Source: Anas platyrhynchos (taxonomy: Eukaryota > Chordata > Aves > Anseriformes > Anatidae). From it: a stretch of 64,000 nt of DNA. The translations under genes and the position numbers were made by a program. Location: the NCBI RefSeq assembly GCF_047663525.1, contig NC_092588.1:50151501-50215500 (forward strand), read 5' to 3'. Below, in pieces: positions 1 to 11,947 of this stretch. Every line of letters starts with the position of its first letter. Position 1 is the stretch's first letter. The notes under the pieces are model-generated. The model did no database searches, had not been told where the DNA came from, and saw only the letters and a program-made list of their open reading frames with translations.

Positions 1-1598
1 CAGCTGCTCTGCTCAGCATTTCTTAATAGTTTACTGCTCCACACCATCAAACCTTGAAAAGTTCTGGATGGTCGTTAGCATAGAGGCATCAGGAGCACAG
101 CTTTAACCAGAAGGTCCAGAAAGGGATGTGAAGTCTCTGAAAGAGAACCTCAAAACCAGATAGGAGTTTGGTTTTCTCCAGCTAGACCTCAAGTTTTCTA
201 TTCAGCAAATGTACACCAGCATGTTTCCAAATGAGTTGTTGAGATATTACAGGATTTCAGACAAGTTCCTTCAAATAGTAGCTTAGTCCCCAACTTCTGT
301 TTAAGACATAGGTGCATGAGTGAGCTCGTGTTAGTTTCTATTTATAAGGATGTGTATGGTGTGATGTCCCTTACACCACAGAAAACAAGCTTCTTTCACC
401 ACATTAGGCGATCTCATCTCCGGAAAAATACAGATGGCTGGGAGCTGTTAGACCCTCACACCCCTCCCTACGCAAGGCCCACACAAACATGAGTCCCAGC
501 TGAAATCTGCCCATCCTTGATACGCAGGATTGAACCCAACAGCAAGAGCCACTCCGCAGCACGATGCTCCACATTCACCAGGGCAAGGAGCCGCAATTTA
601 TGACTGTGTTGTGGCTCCTCCATAAACTGCTTTAACGTCAGAAGTATTACAACAGTTTCAAGAGAAAGACCTGTCCAGTTCTTACCTCTAAAAAGCACAT
701 CCAAACCTAAACCTCCAGTTAAATCCTTATTGTGAATCACAGACTTGCACCAACCTAGCTTTGCCAAGACATAGGGCTACACTAAACGCAAACGTGACAC
801 AACGTACAAACCAAATGAGAAGTGCCTTTTTTTCCCCCTATCACCCAGAGATGGTTATCAAGGAAATGCTAGAAAGAGACCTTTGTGATGCATTACCCCC
901 CCCCCCAAAAAAAAAAAAAAAAAAATCTGCTTCTGGTTTATTTTGGTTCTGGTATATTATGGTTCTTCTGGTTTATTTGTATTGTTGACTTGAAACATAA
1001 TTTTATGATTTTATGATCTGGGTTTTTAGCACACGCTGCAGCACCAGCTTCCCTCCTTGTGCCTACATATTTTTCCTTTATTTTCCTATTAGCCAACAGA
1101 AGCCAAGTTGGACACAGATAAGTCAGCCTTCAGAGTGTGTGTGTTATTTGTCAACCCACGTGCCCTGCAAGGGTTCTCCTACGTTACAGGCCCAGGACTA
1201 GGAGCTGGGCTCCCTTGATCTCCTCATCTCATCAGGCGCTAAATTTACTGTTGCACGGCCCCACACACATCTGTGACAATATACTCCATTCATTTTGTTT
1301 CTCCTGCCTGACCTCATGTGCTGGCAGCCCTGACTGCTAAAGGAGCTGAGCCGCACGTGGCTTAGCAGTGGAAGACCTACAAGCTGAGCTGTTTGTCCCA
1401 TACCGAAGCTCAGAAGCATTAATGAGGGAAACAATTAATTTGGGCATCTTCAGTAACTGCCAGGGTTGCCAGAAGAGGTGAAAGGTTTCCACTTGTCACC
1501 CCTGTAATATTCTGGTGGAGGAGCCACCTGCCAGAAGAAATGGTAATCTGAAGAATCTCTTGGGCAACTTTGCTTTTTAATACATGCTGTCAAAAAAG

Positions 1599-1603
<5 letters not shown>

Positions 1604-1631
<28 letters not shown>
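1604..1631 (+). repeat. A28 tract
   Basis: Uninterrupted run of 28 A in intergenic DNA. Confidence 0.9.
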
Positions 1632-3737
1632 GAATCAGAAAGCTGTAACAGTTGTTCCTGCTCTGTTTCTATACCGTTTACGTACTGTGCCTGCTGCCTT
1701 GGGGTAGAATGTCATTTGTAAGACCAGAGGTCCATGTTTTAAGATGCAGTGTCTGTCTTGCTTGAGTTGGAGTGTGCTTGCTTAAAGTGCAGGTTTTAAA
1801 AAGAAAGAAAAGAAAATCTCTTTATTTTTGTAAAGCTATTGAAGATATTTTTCTTCTCAACTAGATGTTCCAGATTAAACTGCCGGGGAAGTTTAAGCAC
1901 TTGTTGAACTATTGATTGAAATAAAAAAAATAACTAAAAAGAAAAAGAAAAAATTTCTTTGCACCCTACACATTAGTTTCCTGTTGACTCACCACCTGTA
2001 TAGAGTGATGCACGTCTCGAAGTGATAACCAAAATCCCTGTTGAGTGACTTGTTCACAGAAAAGTTCATTTCTTACCACCTGTAAGAAAATATCATTTAC
2101 TTGGGAACACAACGCTAGACAAAGCTCTGCTGAATGCAGCAGGGGTGATTTGGGCTTCGCAGCACATCTTTAGGTTCCCTGAAGAAAACGAGCCGCAATG
2201 CAGGCTGGAAGCACACCACAAGCAATGCTGGGGTTGGCTTGCAAGGTTAGCACGGTCGGAGCAGCTGCGTGTCAGTACAAAGGGTGTGGTTTCCACAGAA
2301 AGAAAATATTTTTTCATAAATGAACTGCAATCAGATGAAACGGCATTGCTATTCTGCTATTGCATCTCACTTGCTCTAAGGGTACAGCCTGGGGGAAGGA
2401 GCAGGGAGTAGAAAGGACGCTTTTCTTACAGAAACCCAAAATGAACTGAGAATGCAAAGCAAGCCACAGGGTAACAAAAGCATCTTTCTTCAATGCTGTG
2501 CAGTTTCATTACTCCCTCGCTCGCACAAAGAGAAGAGGCGAAATGAAGTCAATGAGACTTCCACCACCAGCTTCAAAAGCTTTGCATTAGATCGATTTCT
2601 GAGTTTTCAGAAGTGACTCAGGATTTTTGGAAACGTGACAGCAGATCTCTGCAAGATGAGCTTGATTTTCAGGAAGCATGCCCTAAATTACAAGGCGCTC
2701 CAAATGCAGTAGCCACAGTCTGAAAGAAGTGGCCACCCTTTCCACACAAAGCTGTGGGCATGGATGAATTCAGGCATAAGTATATTCCACGTGGCATAAT
2801 TTACCCCTCCTGACACAAAAAGGAAGGCTAGGTAATAAAAACCAGCACCACTAACTCTGAATTTTATTGTTTAATTTTCCTTTTTATTCCTCTTAGAAGG
2901 ATTTTCCAAGATGTTTTTCATGCTAATCTTCTCTCTAGCACTATCAGTGTTGATTTTTCTAATTATTATTTCCTGCCACCAATAAATAATAGTAAGGAAA
3001 TTTAAAAAATCTCTACTCAGAAATAAATATGGTTGTGAGGAATCAAACCACAAGTGCCTTCAACAGCTAAAGCAGCAGTGCTGTTGGCCTGAGCAATTAT
3101 CCAAACTCCTCCCCAGCCTTTGGTCTTTGCAAGTCTGCTCCAGACCAGTCCCTGAGATGGACTCCAGCTATGGAGGTACCAAGCCAAGCCAATAATGAAT
3201 TAATTTGCTCTACCAGCGACGGGAACTGCCTGTGCTCACTGCCTCAGAGCAGGCAGACACTGCTCCTAACAGCCCTTTCCCAAGGGAAAGGCATCAGTCC
3301 TTTCCAAGACAGTCCATTGGAAAATGAGAAACAGAAATGCCCAAGGTAGTACTGCCTTCACGTGAAGAAAGAGGTTGCACTTGGAGTTGTTAGGATTGAG
3401 ATCTGGTCTAACTGTGCTGCTAACTCTGCAACTCCATCCACAGAAAAAGCACGGGCTCAGGCCATCTTCTGGTCAGGAGACAGAAGCTGCCTAGACAGAC
3501 AGACACCTGATGGATTTCCTTAATTAAATGTCCAACTACCAGCTCACATTTCTCTTAGCACCCTAAAGACGGAAGAACCTGGAGATGATGAAGACAACAA
3601 AGACATTATCTGTATTAACTGTAAGGCACTGCTGCAAACAACCACACCACACGACACTGGTGTGCCAGGGGCTTTAGGGACGATCGTGTAGGAGGCAGCC
3701 TCCACTTTTTTCAGGAGTAGCTAGGGATAAGAAAACA

Positions 3738-3754
3738 TTGCCATCTGGTGGCGG
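3738..3754 (-). promoter_or_regulatory. CTCF-like site downstream of VAPA
   Basis: The minus strand reads CCGCCACCAGATGGCAA. The core CCACCAGATGGC fits the CTCF core CCASYAGRKGGC exactly. It is in intergenic DNA about 4.5 kb past the most distal VAPA poly(A) signal, a reasonable place for a domain boundary. Occupancy is not shown by sequence. Confidence 0.5.
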
Positions 3755-6700
3755 CAACTTGCTGAGCATTCATTCTCCTGCCAATTTTCCCGAAAAAAAA
3801 AAACGACCCGCCCACTGCAGAGACCTTACCAGCGGCACGCCGTGATTGATGGGCGAGGAGGCAGAGAAGCAATTAAACGAAAATAATTGCAAGGTGTCAA
3901 AAATACTCGAGGGCAGTCATTTTTAAAGCACAGTCACGTTCTAAGACTGGCACTGGAGTGGCACCAGCCTTCATGGGATCTCGGAAGTTACACTTTCAAG
4001 AGTTACGAAGTGCCAAAATGAAGCTTTGCCCCTGCAGCCGCCTGCGTGCCTGGTGCTATACGATCAGGGCAAGAAACTCATTGAACCTACATGACATAAA
4101 GTAAAGGAAACCCTTCTCTACAATCCATATGGGATAGCGGGGAAATGCTTGCATGTTTTAAGCTGCACCAACCACTTCTGCACGTTTTGTTTTGAATAAA
4201 TGCTAAAAGGAAAACACCATCACTAAATTGCAAATACTGCTTCAACGTATCCCCATCTATCCAAAAATGTATATAAGACAACTGTAAAATGAATGTGTAT
4301 ATTCATGCATATACATGTACATACACAACTCATATCTACGTTACTCCTGGAATTACCAGAATTTTTAATGACTAATATCACACATTCACTAGAACTACTT
4401 TAAGAGCTACATAAACTCACAAATACACTATATATGCTAAAAAAATATACTGAATTTTAACAGATGCTCCATTTTAAACCTTAAACTATTATTGGCCTAC
4501 CCAATTTATTATAAAAGCAAGTGCTTTAATGTCCATGATTCCAAGCAGGGCAAGGAGATAGCCATGACTGTAACAAATGCATAGCTACGTGAAGGGGAAC
4601 ATAGAGGAGACTGCAAAACTGGGAGAATTTCCCAGAGAATAAGAACAGCTTTTGCATTGACAATTGATATCTCAGCCTTCCACAAAACCATTAGCAAACA
4701 CTTCTGGATGTTGGAAGTCCACCTTGCTCATCCTCTCATGTAAGCCTCCCGTTCCTCCTTATAGGTCTCAAAGTGCATTTGGGAAGGGGACAAGGTAGCT
4801 CCCATTTGGCAAGAAGGAAGTGTTTCCCCACCCAGCTGCCCTTAAAACTAGCAATTGTAAATTAGCTCAAAAAAAAAAAAAAAAAAAAATAGAAACTGTT
4901 AAAAGGAGGAAAATGCATCCATAGCAGTAACTGAGGCAGCTACAAAGCTGGCACAATGACAGAGTCCCACGGCAACCCAGACTGCTGTAACCACCAGCTT
5001 GCACAGTAGCAGGCAGGCACCCTGAAAGGTGTGTGCACACCGATGTAAACACGTACACAAACATACACCAGGGTTTTGAATAACCACAATACCCATGCTA
5101 ACAGGTTAACACAGTGTGCTAACACAGTCAATGTTGTGTGGGACTCACCTACCACGCTGCATGCATACAGCACCCAGAGAGCTCAGCTCGCCACCGCGCT
5201 CATCGCAGGAGCCAAGGAGCTGGAGAGGTCCCTGTGTGTACACTGTGAGCTGTGTTGTGAAAAATTGTTACCTGGGATTAGCTGCTTCATTTCTATTCTC
5301 TCTTGTTCCACAAATGCAACTCCTGCATAGCTCTAGAAGTGGACTCTCAACCACTCTCTCTTGCAGTACACTCCTCTTCCACCCATGCTGCTCCCAAGTG
5401 CTGGGCTGCAGCCGCCGAGGATCTGTGCCTGTGCTGACAGCCTGGCAAGCACACAAGCACCACCTGGCTTTTCAGCTCACCATGCAGGCTTGCCCTTGAT
5501 GGGAGCACCAAACTCAAGGTCTTTCACCTCAGCTCTAATTGCCCTGTAATCAGAGATAGCTGGTATCTGTGCAACATCAAGCTATCCAACGCATCTTGAA
5601 TTAGATTTCAGGTTCGCGCAGGAAGCAGCAGCCCAAAGATGCTTCAATCACATAAACTTTGTCTCTTTAAGGAATAAGTTTCTCCGCAAATGCTCTGACC
5701 TTCCTTTGCCATTGTAATCTGGTTCCTGTGGAGGCAGGATGAGGAGATAATTTTCCCTAATCAGAAAAAGCAATCTGTTCTGATTTTCTCGAAGCTGGGA
5801 CGTGAAATAAAGAGGCCATAGGGCTGAAGTATTTCAAGGTATTATGGAAGAAACTGAAGTCTGAAAGCAGTGCCATCAAGCTGAAGGAATCCCAGGCATG
5901 AATACAATGAGAATCTCTCTCCTGGAGTTCTCCTGTTTACAGGATTCATCGCTGCTTTAGGCTTAACAGCCTTAGGATGGCAAGAAATCCCTGAAGATCA
6001 CTGATCCCGAAGAACACCACAGGAGTTTCTAGCAGATGTTTGGGGGGAACATAAGCTGCTGTATGAGCTTTCACCTTCTACAAACCACTCACTTAATCAA
6101 AGCTGCACTCTAGCAGCTCAGATTAGAGCTCCAGAGCTTGACCCAGGGTTCAAGACTTTTCTATGGACTTCCCTCCTGAGCCTTTCCAAAGCACAGTTCT
6201 GTAACTACTGTCCCATATGATGATTTAAACATCTCTCAAACATCAAGAAACAAAGCATCATGTTTGTAAATCAAGGCAATCAGTAGATTATCGACATCAC
6301 TACTCTTTAAACCAGCCTTCTGAGGAATTGACTCCAAAACCCACGGTTGCACAGTTTGGGCTATCAACAAGGCAATGGAGAAATGTTTTGCCACTCCCCT
6401 GGGCATGTAGAGCAATACATACCACCACCACCATGGTTGTTGTATAGGTTCAGGAGTGTTTGTTTTCTTTTCCTTGGAAAGTACAAACAGTTCTGGCTCC
6501 ACAAATACTTGTGCTACACAAACGCTTCCATGTTCTAATACTGCCAACAACACGTGCCCAAGTGATTTGGGTGTTTTCACTGGTGACAGTGGTTTGTTTT
6601 TTTTTGTTGTTTTAGGGTTTGTTTTGGTGGTTTTTGGATTGTTTTTTTCCTGGCTAATGCCTTTTAGTAGAGTTTGGGCTGTAATTCGGGTGAACACAAC

Positions 6701-8264
6701 CCACTGGTTAACACCTAACAACCACATTCCCTTCCTGTTTAACACTCAGCTTCAGGAAGAGAAAGGCAACAGCTATGTCTTTGAGAAGATGCTTTAAAAG
6801 CCTGAGAAACACCTCTAAGCAATATAAAACAGCATTTTGGAAACCCAGGGGAAAAAAAAATTATTACAAGAACCAAGATGGAGAGTATGCTAGGGAACAG
6901 CGGTTGCGCCCAATTCATCTCTTCCCAGTAGTTTGTCCCAACACTTGTGCCTCCGTTTCCCAATCTCTACACCCAGGATAAGCCATCTTTACAAGGCAGA
7001 CAGAGACTCATGAAGACTGCTGTTACCAACCACTCTGAGAACTGGAAAGGCACTGATCACCAGGGAGTATCTCTGAATTCACCTAAGCACTTAAATCTGC
7101 ATGAACATCAGTAGAAAGATATGTTTTAAAGAACATCCTGAAAGTTATGTCAAGACTACGACTTTTTTTTTCCTTTTTGGAAAACCTGGATGATATTCAG
7201 GGTAAGAAAAAAAAGCAGTGTGACGTTTATTATACACAAGTTTAGAAGGTAAGAATTAATAACTCTGTCACCTTTCAATTAATTTTTCATTTATTTCAAG
7301 TGTCTGAGCTCAGCCTTCTTAGCTATAATCATAGCTGTCTGTCTCATGCCACTGCGCCTGGATACCGTAACACCCTTTAAAACTTTTCTGAAGGGAAGGG
7401 AGGGGATGAACAGCATTCCACTGCTGCCAGCAACAGAAGTAGCTACTGTATAAACAGGGATTCAATACCTAATGGCAGTGTTATCAGCGTTACATAAACT
7501 GGTACGAAGCTTTAGATAAAACGGCACTCTAACATGGTGGAAGATGCTTATACAATTGAAATTAAACACAACTTGCCCAAGATGAAAAATCTGATTTCAT
7601 CCAAATCGCTTCCCAAATCTGGTTCACTGCACAAACACGCAAACCCTCATCACAGCAAGAGAGGAAGAAGTACTTGTATCTAGCAGCACTGAGAAAGTAG
7701 ATAAAAGACAAAAATCGTGTAGCTTTTGTACAAGACCTCATTTCTACTTCGCCATTTGTCATTTAAAGGCAAAAAAAAAATTTAAAACGACAACACTATC
7801 GCTGCCCATGCAAATCTCTTAGCAAATTTACTTAAGCACCCACACCCTGCACCCGAGACCAAAAACACAGCAGACCAACTCCAGTGATATGCTTGGTTAC
7901 TCTACTTGAGAGCCCTGGAAAAGAAGTTCAGACAGGAAAGAAAGAGATCAGTCTCGTTTGTCATTAGTTTCAACCCTTCCAACAGGAGCCCAATCCCTTG
8001 AAAAGACAGACTTCTGTACTGAACACCCCATCTCGGCCAACATTTAAGCATGCCACCAAAGTAACGCTGCCAGTCTCTGGGGCAGCAGCCATCTGTGCTA
8101 CCCAAGGAGCTTCCAGCACACGGCCCCATAAAGGCACTCACCAGGAACCAGCGCAGAAAGCAAAGCAGTGAAGTACAACAATCACAGAAACATGGCTAAA
8201 AAGGCAAAGTGCAGAATTTTATCCCACCTGTAAACACAAAGAGCAGGACATTTTAATATTAGTG

Positions 8265-8270
8265 TTTATT
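8265..8270 (-). terminator. Most distal candidate polyadenylation signal, VAPA
   Basis: AATAAA on the minus strand, followed 20-40 nt on by CTCTTTGTGTTTACAGGTG, a GU-rich element. This would give a 3'UTR of about 3.5 kb. Confidence 0.35.
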
Positions 8271-8644
8271 AGGGCTGCTCTGTAACACAGAGGTCTCATT
8301 ACATCTTTTGCCAGAGTTTGCCCCAGAAAGTCTGTTCAACCATAAACATTTGGGACTCCAGACTGAAAAAGAAAAACTCTTTGACATGATTATTGTAAAT
8401 GTGGCAGGTCATCAGCATCCCCAGTGCTGGGTGGATTCAAGCACCTGCTCTTCTCTCCAGCAGCAAATCTTCATCCAAGCCAGCTCCCTGCTACTAACTA
8501 GCAGTACCAAGCAGCAGGGCAGTTACGCCACCTTCAGGGACCTAGATACACCTATCAGCATCCTAAAGTCTACAGAACATAAATATTCAGGAGAAGTTTC
8601 AAAATTAAAAAAAAAAAAAAAGGACACTACTACATTTTCAATGG

Positions 8645-8650
8645 TTTATT
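8645..8650 (-). terminator. Distal polyadenylation signal, VAPA
   Basis: AATAAA on the minus strand, followed by TGTAGTAGTGTCC and a T14 run in sense orientation. This would give a 3'UTR of about 3.1 kb. Confidence 0.35.
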
Positions 8651-11174
8651 AACACTTCAGCTTTTAATATCTTTGAGGAAGGCCTGAAAAATAAGCTTTA
8701 CTTATTGACTTTGTCTTTTCCCCCTTTGGCAAGATGTCATCTTCCACCTCCTCCCTCCACCCCTTCTCCTCCCGAGAGGATAATGAACTTTCAAGCTAGT
8801 GTTTGGTTGCTTCTCATATATAAGTCGGTTTCAATCATAGCAGCAGAGACATGCAAGCCTGGACAACAGTTTGTCAACAGCTTTTCAAGAATGAGTAGAA
8901 CGGCACAAATAAATTGTGCGTTGATGCAAATAACTTTTTTAAATGAACTTCATATACATATATGGATTTTAAAATGTGGGTTAAATTTGGTGTCCAGAAT
9001 TACTACAGAAGCTATATTTTCTATTTAACAAGGCTTTTTTTTTTTTCACCTGAACCATCACACTACCCTTTTGTAAAGTGATATATTCAGACAAACTTTT
9101 AAAGTAACGCTTTGATACTGTATACTTGTTCCATCTTGTCCTTTTGAGAAATCAAAATGGGACTTGTGATGCATATTTAACTGAAGTTACACATGTAGCC
9201 TCACATGACTTCATGGGCATTGCCATCTGATCTTATCACTAGGAGCAGCGGAGGCTGTATTTCCCCATGCTTACATACACGAGTAAGCAGGCAGACAAAG
9301 CAAGAAGTTCTAACCATTTCAGGAACAAAGACAAACAATTTAATCCATATTACATAATTCACTGAATACAGTTGATCTCATCCAAAGTGACTCCTGAGAG
9401 CAAAAAAGTTGTAGCATTACATTTTATATACAGCTATGAAGGGATTACTGGAAACCAAGACAGTCTCCTTATACCATTAGTAAGCACACTGGTTACGAGA
9501 CTGCTGCACACTTTCACTTTGAAGACATCACTCAAACGACGACCAATTTTTACAACCACCTGTTCAGTATTTATGGAGAGAATTTATTTCAATCCAATTT
9601 TATCTAGTTTTTTTCCTTTTCACTGCGGCCAGACATCAAAACCTGAGTCAGCCACATTGAGCAATGACTCCTTTTTCTATCTTCAAGTCCTGAAAGTGCT
9701 AGCTACCCTTGAAAACCTCTGTACAATATGCTGTAAACATTTTAAGATCTTCCAGGGGATATTTTTTTTTTCCTTCAGTGCAGGATTAACTGCTCTGTCT
9801 CAAGCAAACTACATCCTGCACACTTATTGCCTTCATTATTTTCCACATAATCACTTTGGAACAGGCTATGGAAGTTTGATGCGTTAATGTTCTGTTCGAG
9901 AAAAAATTGGGAGAATTACACCATTCTGAACCAGCGGAACCAAAATAATCAAGACCTTAACAGAACGTTTCCAGTCACTGGGATGGAAGGCAACTTGAAT
10001 GCAGACACTGGAACAAGTAATTGGAAACACCTGTGCTCGCATGCTTAAATGAAAATAAGCAGTTTTTTTGTATTTTCTTCATCTTCCTTGCACATATGCA
10101 AAATTTTATAAAAAGTTTATCACAGAGAACAATAACAGAACATGATGTAATTATAGTTTTCTTTAAAAAAAAATCACTAGAAATCAAAGGCAACCAAGAT
10201 AATGTACATCTTCTCTAGAACATTTTTCTCATCTACACAACGTGTGCATATACCAAGGTCTAACATACTTAGCTGCACCACATCAAGTCAAGCTGTCCAA
10301 AAGCATACACAATTTCACTTACAGGAGTATATCCCTTCCATAATTTTTCAGTTTACAAGTAATTCCCTGTATTGGATTAAGCTTAGTCAAAAGTACAGAT
10401 AATATTTTGTTCCATTACTACTGTTTGTTTTTATGATATTCAGAGATGAGGCAAGACATGAGATTAAGTGCAGGGAAGCATTTTAGACCCCCAAAAACGC
10501 ATTCATTGAAACTTAGCTATATATATGGTTAACACAGGTAGGTCTGCCAAGAGCTGCATAAAAATGACTTTCATTTTCAACACGTGAGCAACTAAGACTC
10601 ACTCAGCAAATATCAACTCTTCCGCATCATGGAATTCATTATGGGTGTCTCAATCATCCAAATCGCGTTTTTGAGCATCGGCTAAAACGGAACTACAAAA
10701 CATAATTTGGTATATGTGAATTAAGTACCTTTATGGAAATCAAAGGAGAAAAATGTTGACTCTTGGAAGACACCCAAAAGATCCAAAGATGGAACAAAAG
10801 GTTGATTATTACACTTCCGCACAATGCAAGCTAATTCTTAATATATCGAAAACATTCGAGTCTGGTATTTGTACCTGCTGGATATCCAAATTATTCTGTC
10901 CCAAAACGAGTTTGACAATTATCCCCTCTATAGCTGAAAGCAGCCAGAAAACAGTTGTTTTTTTTTTAAACAAACAGAATGGAACCCCCCTTTTTTTTTT
11001 TTCTTCCTCCAAGCTTCAATAACAACAGTCTAAGCCAGAGACTTATGCAAATAAACTTCAAAATAGCCATTTGTTACAAGCAGCAAATTGCCATGAACAA
11101 TGAACTTGTTAGGAATCCCTTCTAAAAGTACGACACACACAAACAGGCTACCCAGCAGAAAATCTGTTAACAAT

Positions 11175-11180
11175 TTTATT
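11175..11180 (-). terminator. Proximal polyadenylation signal, VAPA
   Basis: AATAAA on the minus strand, about 610 nt after the stop. About 25-50 nt further on, the sense strand carries TGTTTGTGTGTGTCG, a strong GU-rich downstream element. This is the best-formed of the VAPA signals. Confidence 0.5.
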
Positions 11181-11500
11181 TCTTTTGTAATGTTAAATAT
11201 TATGGGACAGGATTGTAAGGACGAAGAACTCTCAACAATGCCTCATGAGGGATAAGAAAGAAATTCTGCCATGGTATTAGCAAAGTAATGTAAGGAGAAA
11301 ATTTACACAGTAAGAGGCACCATTTCCCCCAGAATACCTCTTGTCATATTCCTGAATGAGTGGGATTAGCAATCTAATAAATCATTTTTTCAAGAGGTAA
11401 CAGCAACAGATAAAATTTTTAAGGATTATTAAAATAACATTTACAAGACTCTGAACAATTTTTGAACTCTTATTAAAACCACAGAAAGAAAGAACAATTC

Positions 11501-11506
11501 TTTATT
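11501..11506 (-). terminator. Possible early polyadenylation signal, VAPA
   Basis: AATAAA on the minus strand about 285 nt past the stop, followed by a U-rich stretch with TTTCTGTGGTTTT. Plausible but weaker than the 11175 signal. Confidence 0.3.
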
Positions 11507-11788
11507 TATGAATTTTCATAAAGGACTGACTGTGCAACTGACACTTGCTATTGATGACTTAATGTACAATTTTGTCCAGTAGCCGAACAGTTTGTCTTTT
11601 TAGATTGTGTTTTCTAACCGTGCGAGATCATTAAAGGCAAAGCCTGTTATGATGCTGTACACAAAAATGGTCACTTGGGCCATACTACCAATGAAGTGGT
11701 AGGTAAACAAATCTTTTTTTTCTGGCCAAGAAAAAAAAAAAAAAAAAGAAGCTGCATTTTGCATGCATGCTTCTCTCACTCATTCTTT

Positions 11789-11947
11789 CTACAAGATGAA
11801 TTTCCCTAGAAAGAATCCAATGAAGATGGCTGCAATTACAACAAGAAGTGATGGAAGAGAATTAGAGCCATTATCTCTGAGAGCCAAAGCTGTGGGTGAT
11901 CCAGATTTATCCGAGTGTGCTACCTTTCTGAGCCTCAAGCCTTCATC
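11789..11947 (-). CDS. VAPA: VAPA exon 6 (tail anchor and stop)
   Basis: The acceptor is CCCCCCTTCAG|GATGAA. It encodes 52 residues starting [16 protein letters not shown] and ending in the hydrophobic anchor [19 protein letters not shown], then TAG at 11789-11791. The exon runs on without interruption into the 3'UTR. Confidence 0.97.
   Translation of the reverse strand, partial: DEGLRLRKVAHSDKSGSPTALALRDNGSNSLPSLLVVIAAIFIGFFLGKFIL

Larger units (their letters stand above)
1..8264. other. Intergenic DNA downstream of VAPA
   Basis: No exon, conserved protein or RNA gene was recognised on either strand. It holds A tracts (907-925 preceded by C11, 1604-1631, about 4870-4888), a T/G-rich simple stretch at about 6594-6650, and the CTCF-like site near 3740. 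In human the next gene in this direction is APCDD1; none of its exons is visible here. Confidence 0.7.
8265..11788 (-). other. VAPA: Candidate VAPA 3'UTR, up to 3.5 kb
   Basis: AT-rich sequence follows the VAPA stop without a splice signal. AATAAA signals in sense orientation lie at 11501-11506, 11175-11180, 8645-8650 and 8265-8270, several with U- or GU-rich DNA just beyond. Homopolymer T runs on the plus strand (around 9030, 9760, 10957, 10990) would be A-rich in the transcript. The extent is inferred from signals only; the shortest version would end about 600 nt after the stop. Confidence 0.5.

Noticed and set aside
468..767. 99-codon minus-strand open frame
   Set aside because: No similarity to a known protein could be recognised and no promoter or splice signals support it.
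6236..6745. 169-codon minus-strand open frame
   Set aside because: The middle is Lys/Thr/Asn-rich because of a T/G simple stretch on the plus strand. No family resemblance and no splice context.
9372..9887. 171-codon plus-strand open frame
   Set aside because: It lies antisense in the VAPA 3'UTR, has no recognisable domain, and low-complexity F/S-rich parts come from T runs. A chance frame.
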